Source: JBFGCA01 sp041567315
Lineage (GTDB): Bacteria; Acidobacteriota; Thermoanaerobaculia; Multivoradales; JAHEKO01
NCBI GenBank assembly: GCA_041567315.1
Contig: JBFGCA010000022.1
Coordinates: 1-50,147, forward strand
DNA: 50,147 nt
Direction: 5' to 3'
The notes under the pieces were generated by a model, which was given only the letters and a program-made list of their open reading frames with translations, was not told the DNA's origin and ran no database searches. Made by a program: the position numbers and the translations under genes. Of the stretch, positions 17,446-25,043 are shown piece after piece; position 1 is the stretch's first letter, and every line of letters starts with the position of its first letter.

Positions 17446-19076
17446 TGGCCGAGCGGCGGCTGTACCGCGGCGCGCTGGCGCTGCTGTGCCTGCTCAACCT
17501 GGTCTGGGTGTGGGGTCTCGAGGTCTTCCCGGCCCAGGACCTGCCCCAGCATCTGGCCTACGTCCGGATCCTCCGCGACTACGACGACCCGGGGCTGCCG
17601 TACCAGCGCCTCTACCGGCTGCCCGAGCGCTTCCAGTCCTACTTCACGCCGTACTACCTGTTGGCCGCACTGGCCCGCGCGACCTCGGTCGAGGTGGCGC
17701 TGCGGCTGGTGCTGAGCCTCTGGGTGGTGGCCATGTTCGCGGCCTTCCACCTGCTGGTGGCGGCGGTCCATCCCGAAGACCGCGGCCCGCCCTGGGCGGC
17801 GCTGTTGGCGCCGCTCCTGCTCTGGGGCCCGTGCTTCGCGATGGGCTTCCTCCAGTACTTCCTGGCGCTGCCGCCGCTGCTCCTGGCGGCCGCCGCCCTG
17901 CTGCGCTGGTCGCGCGGCGGCGAGGCGCGCTGGTGGCCGGCGGCGGCCCTGGCGTCGGCGGCGCTGGTGGCCTCGATCCATCTGGTGGCGGCCGGCGCGC
18001 TGCTGCTCTTTGGCCTGCTTCTGGCGGTCTTCGGGCGGCCGGCGCGGCGCTGGCTCCCGGCTTTGGCGACCGCCGGCGCCCTGGCGCTGGCAGTGGGTCT
18101 TTGGAGCGGCCTCGGCGAGGCGGGGATCGGCGAGCCGGGCAAGCTCGAGTTCGCCGATGCCGCCCGCGCCGCCCACGGGCTGGAGTTCCTCAACACGGTC
18201 TTCCGGATCACCTGGCAGGACCCGCTGGTCAAGACCAGCTACGCGCTGTGGACGGCGTTCGGGCCCTACCGCTGGAACGGCCAGATCTGGACCGCGCTCG
18301 CGCTGGCGGCGGTGGCGGCGGTCGCCTGGTCGGCCGGCCGGGGACAGCGGCCGGCGCCGGCCTGGGGTCCCGCCCGGCGGACGGCGCTGGCCTTCGCGGT
18401 GGCCGCCTGGCTGCTGCCCTGGGGCATCGAGGCCCCGTCGGAGGCCACCTTCGTCGACTTCCGGCTTTTCACCCCGGCGTGGGCGCTCCTGCTGGCCCTG
18501 TGGCCGGCGCCCCGCCGCGCCGCCCGCGAGGTGCGCTGGGCGGTGATCGCGGCGGCGCTGCTGGTGACCGTCCAGTTCGGGGTGCGGGCGCGGGGCTTCG
18601 CGGCCGAGGCTCGTCCGGCCGTGGGACTGCTCGAAGCGGCGCAGCCGCCCGGGATGCTGATGTCGCTGCCGTTTCACAACCGCTCGTCGCACTTCGGCAA
18701 GCAGTTCCGGCTGACCCACTTCCTGCCGATGTACTACACGGTCCGCCACGCTGGGCTCAACGCGCAGTTCTGGGGGCGCTACGTGCACCACCTGCCGATC
18801 GACTACCGCGACCGGCCGCCGGTCCTGACCCCGGACTGGTACCCCTGGCAGTTCGAGACCGCCCATCTCGCCGACTCCGACTTTCTGCTGGTCCAGTGGC
18901 CGACCCCCGACAGCTCGCCGCGCTACGCCGCCGCCGCCCGCCGCGCCCAGCCGCTGCTCGAGGGCGCCGTGTGGCAGGTACGGTGCGCCGCCGAGTGGTG
19001 TCTCTACCGGGTGGTGGAGAAGCCGCCGGCAGGAGGGGCGGTCGAGGGGTTGGCCGGCGGGGAGCCCGGCGAGTGA
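17445..19076 (+). CDS. Polytopic membrane protein, probable GT-C type glycosyltransferase
   Basis: 543 aa with about ten predicted membrane segments. The first external loop carries QDLPQH, resembling the acidic D-x-P/H loop of GT-C glycosyltransferases that use polyprenyl-phosphate sugars. A soluble C-terminal part (from about residue 400) follows the last membrane segment. The GTG start shares one base with the TolC-like gene's stop, and the 3' end overlaps the next gene (GTGA), whose product would make a polyprenyl-phosphate sugar donor. The transferase role is inferred from topology and this neighbour, not from a diagnostic motif. Confidence 0.6.
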   Translation: MAERRLYRGALALLCLLNLVWVWGLEVFPAQDLPQHLAYVRILRDYDDPGLPYQRLYRLPERFQSYFTPYYLLAALARATSVEVALRLVLSLWVVAMFAAFHLLVAAVHPEDRGPPWAALLAPLLLWGPCFAMGFLQYFLALPPLLLAAAALLRWSRGGEARWWPAAALASAALVASIHLVAAGALLLFGLLLAVFGRPARRWLPALATAGALALAVGLWSGLGEAGIGEPGKLEFADAARAAHGLEFLNTVFRITWQDPLVKTSYALWTAFGPYRWNGQIWTALALAAVAAVAWSAGRGQRPAPAWGPARRTALAFAVAAWLLPWGIEAPSEATFVDFRLFTPAWALLLALWPAPRRAAREVRWAVIAAALLVTVQFGVRARGFAAEARPAVGLLEAAQPPGMLMSLPFHNRSSHFGKQFRLTHFLPMYYTVRHAGLNAQFWGRYVHHLPIDYRDRPPVLTPDWYPWQFETAHLADSDFLLVQWPTPDSSPRYAAAARRAQPLLEGAVWQVRCAAEWCLYRVVEKPPAGGAVEGLAGGEPGE

Positions 19077-19789
19077 GCCGCGGGCTGGTGGTCCTGCCGA
19101 CCTACAACGAGCGCCAGAACCTGCAGGAGGTGGTGGCGCGGGTCCTGGACCAGGCCGCCGCGATCGAGGTCCTGGTGGTCGACGACGGCTCGCCCGACGG
19201 TACCGGGGAGCTGGCCGACCGGTTGGCCGGAGGCGAACCGCGGGTCCACGTGCTCCACCGGCCACGCAAGATGGGGCTGGGGACCGCCTACCGGGAGGGC
19301 TTTCGCTGGGCGCTGGAGCGCGACTACGAGCTGGTGTTCGAGATGGACGCCGACCTGTCGCACGACCCGGCGGCGATCGGCGGCTTCCTGGCGGCCGTCG
19401 AGAGCCACGACCTGGTGCTCGGATCGCGCTACCTGCGCGGCGTCACCGTGCTCAACTGGTCGATGTCGCGGCTGCTGCTGAGCTACTTCGCCAACCGTTA
19501 CGCCTCCTGGATCACCGGCCTGCCGTTCACCGACGTGACCAGCGGCTTCAAGTGCTACCGGCGGCGGGTGCTGGAGGCCATCGAGATCGAGACCCTGCGC
19601 TCGCAGGGCTACGCCTTCCAGATCGAGACCACCTTCCGGGCCTGGCGGCGCGGCTTCCGGGTCGGCGAGATCGGCATCGTCTTCAGCGAGCGCGCCGAGG
19701 GCCGCAGCAAGATGAGCGGCCGCATCGTCCGCGAGGCGGCGTGGATGGTGTGGAAGCTGCGGCTGCTCCAGCTCCTGGGCCGTAGGTAG
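19073..19789 (+). CDS. Polyprenol monophosphomannose synthase-like family 2 glycosyltransferase
   Basis: 238 aa, a soluble DPM1-type enzyme. GLVVLPTYNERQNL, VVDDGSPDGT and MDADLSHDP (DAD metal site) are the hallmark motifs. A conserved TDVTSGFKCYRR and YAFQIE segment follow, as does the final FSERAEGRSKMS. It is predicted to transfer mannose (or another hexose) from a nucleotide sugar to polyprenyl phosphate, giving the donor for the membrane protein encoded just upstream, with which it overlaps by 4 bp. It has no C-terminal GtrA-type membrane domain. Confidence 0.9.
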   Translation: MSRGLVVLPTYNERQNLQEVVARVLDQAAAIEVLVVDDGSPDGTGELADRLAGGEPRVHVLHRPRKMGLGTAYREGFRWALERDYELVFEMDADLSHDPAAIGGFLAAVESHDLVLGSRYLRGVTVLNWSMSRLLLSYFANRYASWITGLPFTDVTSGFKCYRRRVLEAIEIETLRSQGYAFQIETTFRAWRRGFRVGEIGIVFSERAEGRSKMSGRIVREAAWMVWKLRLLQLLGRR

Positions 19790-19799
19790 GGACGGCGGC

Positions 19800-19835
19800 G
19801 AAAAAAAAAGCCACCCCCGCCCTTGGGGGGTGGCT
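19800..19835 (-). terminator. Rho-independent terminator of the sorting-signal protein gene
   Basis: Perfect 10-bp stem AGCCACCCCC/GGGGGTGGCT (19809-19818 and 19826-19835) with a 7-nt loop. On the minus strand it is followed by a run of nine or more T (19800-19809). It lies about 60 bp beyond the stop codon at 19898. The plus strand has no T run, so it terminates minus-strand transcription. Confidence 0.9.
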
Positions 19836-19897
19836 CCACGATTCAGCGGCTCGCCGCGCGCCGGCCTGGCCGGCGTCCAGAGGTGCGGCTCTGGTCG

Positions 19898-20662
19898 CTA
19901 GACGGTGCGCTGACGCAGGCGCAAGAACGCCAGACCACCGAGCAGCAGCAACACCGCCAGCGACAGCATGGCCCATTCGCCCATGGTGGGGACGGCGCCC
20001 TGGAAGTCGAAGGTGATGTCGATGTCGCCCGAAGACTGCGGCGGGAAGGTGTCGCAGATGTTCTGCAGCACGAAGGTGTAGTCGCCGGCCGCGGTCACCG
20101 AGGTGTAGGTCCAGCTCTCGCCGGTGTTGAAGTTGTCCGGGAACAGACCGTCGAACGAGGTCTCCAGCCAGTTGGTGCACGGGGTGGCCGGGTTGTGGCC
20201 GGCGGGACCCGTGTACAGGATGCCCATGACGTCGCCGACGCCGGGGCCGCAGTCGGCGCCGGTGAAGGGCACCAGACCCACCGCGTCGACGGTGACCACG
20301 AGGTCGCCGCCGCCGCCGGTAATGAAGTCGAAGCCACCGAAGTTGCGCTCGTTGAGGCTTCCACCGGTGATCCAGTTGACGTCGCAGGTGCCGTTGCCGT
20401 TGCCGCTACCGAAGCCGGTCGGGTAGCCCGCCTGGAACGGGGGGCCCTGGGCGATCGGCACGACGATCGGGATCGGCGCGTTGGCGTTGCGCAGGTCCAT
20501 GAAGCCGAACGTGTGGTCTCCGGCAGCCGGCGGATTGCTGATCACCGACTCATCGTTGTACTGCGGGGAAGGACCGACTTTCTGGGCAGCGAGCGGCATG
20601 GCGCAAAGCGCTGCCGCAACGGTCAGCACGAGCGCACCTCTGAGTACAAGCGAACCCTTCAT
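19898..20662 (-). CDS. Secreted protein with VPTMGEWA (IPTL-CTERM type) sorting signal
   Basis: 254 aa. The signal peptide is MKGSLVLRGALVLTVAAALCAMPLAAQ. The middle is a beta-rich region of unknown family, rich in Gly, Asn and Asp, with cysteines that could pair. The C-terminus has the three-part sorting signal: VPTMGEWA (variant of IPTLxxWG), a hydrophobic segment (MLSLAVLLLLGGLAFL) and a basic tail RLRQR. Such tails are recognised by exosortase H-type enzymes, and one lies just upstream in the same orientation. The start is at ATG 20662 because of a very strong AAGGAGG and the signal peptide; the frame is open further upstream but not coding. It is the likely substrate of the adjacent exosortase. 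Confidence 0.9.
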   Translation of the reverse strand: MKGSLVLRGALVLTVAAALCAMPLAAQKVGPSPQYNDESVISNPPAAGDHTFGFMDLRNANAPIPIVVPIAQGPPFQAGYPTGFGSGNGNGTCDVNWITGGSLNERNFGGFDFITGGGGDLVVTVDAVGLVPFTGADCGPGVGDVMGILYTGPAGHNPATPCTNWLETSFDGLFPDNFNTGESWTYTSVTAAGDYTFVLQNICDTFPPQSSGDIDITFDFQGAVPTMGEWAMLSLAVLLLLGGLAFLRLRQRTV

Positions 20663-20709
20663 AGGAACTCTCCTCCTTTTTCGACGGTTCGTTTTCAAGC
20701 GTCCGGCGG

Positions 20710-20739
20710 AGTCTACGGGCCTTGGCGAGCCGAAGTCAA
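20710..20739 (-). promoter_or_regulatory. Putative promoter of the VPTMGEWA protein gene
   Basis: TTGACT (20734-20739), 18-bp spacer, TAGACT (20710-20715), read on the minus strand. The -35 overlaps the stop of the methyltransferase gene. Predicted 5' leader about 40 nt, ending in a strong AAGGAGG. With the downstream terminator this allows expression at a higher level than the exosortase. Confidence 0.6.
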
Positions 20740-21731
20740 GGCCGCTCTTGAGTTTGCGCCTCGGCGGACCCGGCCGGCGGCCGCACCCCCACCGAGGCCA
20801 GCAGGTAGCCATGCCGGTGGAGGAACGGAACGCGGCGCGCCAGCGCGGCGAAGAGGCCCGCCGCGGCGCCGGTGATCCGGGCCAGCGGCGGCACCCAGGT
20901 GTGGCAGGCCAGGTCCAGCATTCGCAGCCAGCCGGGGACGAACAGGATGCCGCTCTCGGCGACCACCTCGAACCCCGCCGCTTCCAGCATCCGCCGCAGG
21001 GCGCGCCGCGAGTAGCATTTCTCGTAGCCGTAGCCGTAGAGCCCCAGCCGGTAGAGCAGCGCGACCAGCAGCGGTCTCAGGAAGGGGTCGAAGCGGTTGG
21101 GCACCCCCAGGATCAGCCGCCCGCCGGGCCTCAGCACCCGGAAGGTCTCCTCCACCGCCTGCTCCGACTCCAGGAAGTGCTCGATGGTGCCCATCGAGTA
21201 GACGGCGTCGAAGCTGGCGTCCCGGAAGGGCAGCCAGCGGATGTCCGAGACCGGCGCCCGCAGCTCGAGGTCGCCAAAGCCCCGCCGGGCGTCGAAGACG
21301 ATCGGCGGCGAGATGTCGACCCCGAAGGCCACTGCCCCCTCGGCGGCCGCCCACCGCAGGATGCGGGTGTTCTTGGCCTCGTCCCACAGATCGGTCTTCA
21401 TCACCCGCAGCCCGTCGAGGGACGGCAGGTAGTCGCGGAAGAGCCTCTCTTCGTCGCGGCGATAGAAGGCGGTGGAGCGGGCGCCCCCGAGGTCCGGGAA
21501 CTGGTCGCCGACGTCGGCCCAGAACCGCCGGTAGCGAGCCGCCGACGGCCTGGCGGCCGAGGGCGCGCCCCGATCGCGCCAGGGCCGTCTTCCGGAAATG
21601 GGCTCTGCAGGGGCGGCGTCTTCGCGAAAGGGCTCGTCGCGGAGAGACCCGCCGCCCCCGGACTCCCGGGCGACCGCCACTCCGACCGACGGCTCGGCGT
21701 CGGGGGTCCGGGTGAGATGCGGCTCAGCCAT
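20736..21731 (-). CDS. Class I SAM-dependent methyltransferase
   Basis: 331 aa. Residues 1-65 are polar and low in complexity. The Rossmann-type core includes FGVDISPP (motif I/II region), WLPFRDASFDAVYSMGTIEHF (post-I/motif II-III) and VLRPGGRLILGVPNRFDPF, as in the UbiE/Methyltransf_11 group. A hydrophobic segment near residues 275-305 may contact the membrane. The substrate is unknown. Its ATG overlaps the exosortase stop by 8 bp, so translation is coupled, which ties it to sorting or to modification of sorted proteins or a surface polymer. Confidence 0.85.
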   Translation of the reverse strand: MAEPHLTRTPDAEPSVGVAVARESGGGGSLRDEPFREDAAPAEPISGRRPWRDRGAPSAARPSAARYRRFWADVGDQFPDLGGARSTAFYRRDEERLFRDYLPSLDGLRVMKTDLWDEAKNTRILRWAAAEGAVAFGVDISPPIVFDARRGFGDLELRAPVSDIRWLPFRDASFDAVYSMGTIEHFLESEQAVEETFRVLRPGGRLILGVPNRFDPFLRPLLVALLYRLGLYGYGYEKCYSRRALRRMLEAAGFEVVAESGILFVPGWLRMLDLACHTWVPPLARITGAAAGLFAALARRVPFLHRHGYLLASVGVRPPAGSAEAQTQERP

Positions 21732-23220
21732 GCGAGGGGCTCGTCACCGGGAGGGGGGCGACCCGCCGGTGGCGGCTCCGCCCGGCGGCCGCCCACCATA
21801 CCGCGAGCCCCGGGGCGAGGAGCGCCCACAGCCGCAGGCCCGCCACCGGCGGCGACACGAGATGCGTCGCCAGCTCGCCGGCGGCCGCCACCACCAGCGG
21901 CTGCGTAACCGCGAGCAGCCCCAGGGCGGCAGCCAGACGGCCGCCGGCTGCCCACCGATCGGCCACCAAGCGCGGAGCAGCCGCCACCACGAGGGCCGCG
22001 AAGAGCGCGAGCTGGAAGATCGGCAGGAGGAGCAGCGCCCCCTGATCGTCGGGGTAGAGGTGACCCCCGTGGCCCGCCAGCTCCTGGAGACGCTCCGCCA
22101 GCCCGACGACCAGCCCCGTCCACACCCGGCCACCGATCAGCGCCACGACGATCGCCGCTCCCAGACCGGCCGCTACCCGGCCGGCGGCGCGCCCCCAGGC
22201 GTGGCCGCCAGCGCCCGCCGACCCTGGCCGCCGGCTTGCGCCTGATGCGCCGTCGGGTTCGCCGCGGTAGCGAAGCGCGACCGCCCCGATCAGGAACAGG
22301 GCGAGCACCACCTGATAGAAGCCGTGGACGGCCACCTGGTGCGAGCCCACCAGCTTGAGCGGCAGCGCGATGACCAGCAGCCGCACGCTGGCCAGCACGA
22401 AGAACAGGGGCGCCGCGCCGGCAAGCAGCGCCAGCCGCCGCCGCCCGGCCAGCGGCAGAGCCAGCACCACCGCGAAATAGACCGGCATGAGCGGCGTCAG
22501 CACACACTCCTGGGTGACCAGGAACGACCCCGCCGGGGCGCGCAGCACGTTGCCCTGCGCGGCCGCCTCGAGACCCGCGAGCTGGAGAGCCCCGGCGGCC
22601 GTGGCGGTGACCCAGGTGGCCACCCGCTCGATGGCCGGCGAGCCCATCAGCCACCCCGAAGCGGCCACGAAGAGACCCACGAAGAGCACTGTCAGCGCCA
22701 CGAAACGCCGCGCCGGCGAGCTCCGCAGCCAGCCCCCCGTGCCCAGCCGCCGCCACGCCCCGCCGCCCCGCTGGGCGGCGTCCATCCAGGCGAAGACGTA
22801 GACCGCCAGCACCACCAGCAGCGCTCCCGGCCACAGATAGACGTGAAGCAGCCGGAACAGCTCAGGGTTGTCGTCCACCCGGGTCAGCGTCGCGATCCGC
22901 AGCACGTTGACCGCGGTGATCAGCAGCATCCCGACCGCCGCCCCGACCAGCCGCGACCGCCAGCGCACCGGAAAGGCCAGGATAAAGGCCAGGCACAGCG
23001 CGATGACGTCCGCCCCCGAGCAGCTCAGGTTGATCACCACCCGCGCGTTCGGGTCCCCGCCGATCCGGCAGGCCACCGCGTGCTGCCCCTCGGTGAACGG
23101 CGTCAGCACCGCCCGCTCCACCCACGGCAGCCGCATCACCGCCAGCAGCACGAAGCTCAGCAGCACCGCCGTCACTGCGAAGCGGACGCCCACGGCGGAC
23201 TTGGTGGTCCTGGACTCCAT
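21724..23220 (-). CDS. Tandem exosortase: two exosortase domains plus a third membrane region
   Basis: 498-aa polytopic inner-membrane protein. Domain 1 (about 12-150) resembles exosortase H: SCSGADVIALCLAFILAFP with Cys67, NVLRIATL with Arg108, LLHVYLW with His126. Domain 2 (about 172-320) repeats the plan: TQECVLTPLMPVYFAV with Cys239, LASVRLLVIALPLK with Arg280, VAVHGFYQV with His299. Cys-Arg spacing is 41 residues in both. A linker (about 321-345) and a third region with three or four membrane segments follow, without a triad. Exosortases cut C-terminal sorting signals and pass the protein on to the surface. ATG 23220 is chosen over GTG 23244 by the start of the membrane domain. Confidence 0.88.
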   Translation of the reverse strand: MESRTTKSAVGVRFAVTAVLLSFVLLAVMRLPWVERAVLTPFTEGQHAVACRIGGDPNARVVINLSCSGADVIALCLAFILAFPVRWRSRLVGAAVGMLLITAVNVLRIATLTRVDDNPELFRLLHVYLWPGALLVVLAVYVFAWMDAAQRGGGAWRRLGTGGWLRSSPARRFVALTVLFVGLFVAASGWLMGSPAIERVATWVTATAAGALQLAGLEAAAQGNVLRAPAGSFLVTQECVLTPLMPVYFAVVLALPLAGRRRLALLAGAAPLFFVLASVRLLVIALPLKLVGSHQVAVHGFYQVVLALFLIGAVALRYRGEPDGASGASRRPGSAGAGGHAWGRAAGRVAAGLGAAIVVALIGGRVWTGLVVGLAERLQELAGHGGHLYPDDQGALLLLPIFQLALFAALVVAAAPRLVADRWAAGGRLAAALGLLAVTQPLVVAAAGELATHLVSPPVAGLRLWALLAPGLAVWWAAAGRSRHRRVAPLPVTSPSHG

Positions 23221-23298
23221 CACGGCCCCAACCGGGCAGAGCACCGCCGGACGCCCGAGCGAAACTGCCCCGGCTGGCCCTGCCCAGAAAGCCCGGTC

Positions 23299-23328
23299 AG
23301 CCTACGGGAGCCCTCGGCGGGTTGTCAA
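23299..23328 (-). promoter_or_regulatory. Putative promoter of the exosortase operon
   Basis: TTGACA (23323-23328), 18-bp spacer, TAGGCT (23299-23304), read on the minus strand, about 75 nt before the exosortase ATG. It lies in the gap after the lipoprotein gene's stop. Confidence 0.5.
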
Positions 23329-23347
23329 AACGGCGGCAGGGCCAGGC

Positions 23348-23869
23348 TCACTGGAGAGGCCCCTTCGAGAGCAGGACGTCGTCGATCCAGACCGTGCCCC
23401 GGCCGTCGACGACCAGGTTGAGCTTCACCAGGTCGGGGTTCTCGCCGGCCTGGAGGAAGAACGGGGTCTCGTGGCTGGTCCAGTCGACGGTGCCCGACAG
23501 GGGGGAGACCAGGCCGCGCGAGAAGTACTCCCCTTTGCCGGGGAAGCGGCACCACATCTCCAGATACGCCATGCCTTCCAACTTCTCGCTCCGCACCCGC
23601 GCGCTGTAGATCAGGCGCGCCTGCTCGACGTCCGGGTCCGGCACCTCGAAGAGCCGCACGACCCGCGGCGCCTCGGCGGCGATCCGCAACGAGCCGCCGC
23701 CGTCGCTCGTCACCTCGGCGTCGAGCTCCACGCCGTCCCGGGTGAGCACGTCTTCGAGGCTGTCGAGCGGAAAACGGGCGATCTCGGCCGTGTCCGAATC
23801 CGACCGCGCGCAGGCCGGCATCAGCAGCGCGACCGCGAGAATCGTCGACCATCCCGTCCTGAGGCTCAT
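23348..23869 (-). CDS. Predicted lipoprotein, carbohydrate-binding-like fold
   Basis: 173 aa. The N-terminus MSLRTGWSTILAVALLMPAC is a lipoprotein signal peptide with a lipobox ending at Cys20. The mature part is a beta-sandwich-like sequence with WCRFPGKGEYFSRG, TVDWTSHETPFFLQAGENPDLVKLNLVVDGRGTVWIDDV. That last pattern is common in jelly-roll domains that bind sugars or sit in lipoproteins. The function is unknown. Its ATG overlaps the stop of the small gene upstream by four bases (ATGA), so the two form an operon. Confidence 0.75.
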   Translation of the reverse strand: MSLRTGWSTILAVALLMPACARSDSDTAEIARFPLDSLEDVLTRDGVELDAEVTSDGGGSLRIAAEAPRVVRLFEVPDPDVEQARLIYSARVRSEKLEGMAYLEMWCRFPGKGEYFSRGLVSPLSGTVDWTSHETPFFLQAGENPDLVKLNLVVDGRGTVWIDDVLLSKGPLQ

Positions 23870-24072
23870 CGCGAACCCTCCTCGGCCGAGCTACGCCGCG
23901 TGCCGGAGGAGCCACCGGCTTCAGGTCTGGCCCCTGCATCGGCCCTCAGCTCCTGGCGCGTCTTGGCCTCTCTCGTGTCCTTTGCCCTCTGGTCCTTGTG
24001 CGGCTTGCACAGCAGGCAGCCGCCGCGCGCGGACTTGGGTCCCTTCCGCTTGTGCTTGCTCGGCTTGCCCAT
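23866..24072 (-). CDS. Small basic protein with a GGCLLCKPHK motif
   Basis: 68 aa, very basic. It has an N-terminal KPSKHKRKGPKSARGG, then CLLCKPHKDQ and a charged helix (RAKDTREAKTRQELRAD). I recall short proteins with this CLLCKPHK core in other bacteria, without a known function. The CxxC plus His could bind a metal or RNA. The gene is real on the evidence of GGGAGG 7 nt before the ATG and the coupled ATGA overlap with the following lipoprotein gene. Its start codon is opposite the ATG of the divergent lysyl-oxidase-like remnant. Confidence 0.65.
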   Translation of the reverse strand: MGKPSKHKRKGPKSARGGCLLCKPHKDQRAKDTREAKTRQELRADAGARPEAGGSSGTRRSSAEEGSR

Positions 24073-24658
24073 GCAGAAGCCTCCCGGCCGCCCGGTAGCT
24101 CGGGTGCCGACCAGCCCTCACGGCCTGACTCCTGGCCCGATTCTAGCCGCCAGGGCGTCGAGGATTTCCGGGACACGGGACCGCACCGCGGGGGAGCGGC
24201 GGCGGCTGCGGTTCAGCGCCTCGGTCCCCAACCTCGGGGCTGCCGCCGCCGTCGTTCCGGGACCCGACACGGCGCCCGACCTCTGCCAGTTCGACCCCTG
24301 CCACGGGCACTTCCACCTCGAAGGTTTCGCGAGCTACGACCTGCTCGACGACCAGGGCCAGGTCCTGCTCACGGGGCGCAAGCAGGGCTACTTCCTGGTC
24401 GACGCCACGCCCTACTGCATGGACGCGGCGCCGGCGGCCTCCGACCCGGCGGACCAGCGGGTCTCGCCGGGGTGGGCCGACATCTACACCGCCGAGTTCC
24501 CGTGCCAGTTCCTCGACATCACCGACACCCCCGACGGCCAGTACACCCTGCGGGTCGCCATCGACAACGACAACCTCATCGACGAGGCCGACGCCCTCCC
24601 CAACGACGCCACGGTCCGCATCGCCATTGCCGGCGACGAGGTCACCGTGCTCCCGTAG
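24071..24658 (+). pseudogene. Lysyl oxidase-like protein, 5'-truncated
   Basis: The frame encodes a lysyl-oxidase-like domain: RRLRFSASVPNLG, the histidine-rich copper-site motif CHGHFHLEGFASYDL, GYFLVDATPYC, VSPGWADIYTAEFPCQFLDIT and DGQYTLRVAIDNDN. Related bacterial proteins begin with a signal peptide and an extra N-terminal part. Here that part is missing: before RRLRF there is only a proline/arginine-rich stretch with no signal peptide, and further upstream the region is occupied by genes on the other strand. ATG 24071 is the only in-frame start and would give 195 aa. It is most likely a remnant; a short functional product cannot be excluded. Confidence 0.6.
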
Positions 24659-24680
24659 CGAGCGCCGACCGCAGGCTGGG

Positions 24681-24766
24681 TGGTGCCGGAGGGGGGAGTC
24701 GAACCCCCACGCCCTTGCGGGCAACGGATTTTGAGTCCGTCGCGTCTGCCATTCCGCCACTCCGGC
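24681..24766 (-). tRNA. tRNA-Leu (anticodon CAA)
   Basis: On the minus strand an 86-nt cloverleaf runs from GCCGGAG to CTCCGGC plus discriminator A and encoded CCA. The anticodon stem ACGGA/TCCGT encloses CTCAAAA, giving anticodon CAA (codon UUG). The long variable arm (TGCCCGCAAGGGCGT) and the T arm GGGGGTTCGACTCCCCC fit tRNA-Leu. Confidence 0.97.
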
Positions 24767-24789
24767 AGGAGGGGAGAGGCGCCCAGGCA

Positions 24790-24818
24790 ATCGTAGGGCC
24801 TGCTCCGGTGGGAGTCAA
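24790..24818 (-). promoter_or_regulatory. Promoter of tRNA-Leu
   Basis: TTGACT (24813-24818), 17-bp spacer, TACGAT (24790-24795), on the minus strand. The predicted start is about 17 nt before the mature tRNA 5' end. Between this and the carD promoter (24819-24941) I see nothing recognisable apart from a short AT-rich ACAAAAATACC patch. Confidence 0.7.
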
Positions 24819-24941
24819 AATCGGTTGCGGTCTGGCCGCTGGGCGGGGCAGGGCTGCGGCAGTCAGGCGCCCGTTTTGAGCGGTCCGTGCGGCGATCTGC
24901 CGCGGTTGTTACAAAAATACCCGGAGCGGTGGGCGAGGGGC

Positions 24942-24970
24942 TTGACGGCGGGGCCCTTTTCGGCTATCAT
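24942..24970 (+). promoter_or_regulatory. Promoter of carD
   Basis: TTGACG (24942-24947), 17-bp spacer, TATCAT (24965-24970). Predicted start near 24977, giving a leader of about 67 nt that contains the palindrome at 24986-25002. Confidence 0.7.
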
Positions 24971-24985
24971 AAGCGCTGCCTAAAG

Positions 24986-25002
24986 GTGTCTGTCACAGAC
25001 AC
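24986..25002. promoter_or_regulatory. Palindrome in the carD leader
   Basis: GTGTCTGT-C-ACAGACAC is a perfect 8-bp inverted repeat with a one-base centre, just downstream of the predicted transcription start. Its size and position suit a repressor operator. An RNA hairpin is unlikely with so short a loop. Confidence 0.5.
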
Positions 25003-25043
25003 TTACAACTCCGTCTCAAGCTTGTTTCAAGGGGGTTAGCCAG

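Noticed and set aside
20663..20812. In-frame N-terminal extension of the VPTMGEWA protein
   Set aside because: It would place an Arg-rich segment before a clear signal peptide; the strong AAGGAGG and promoter support the start at 20662.
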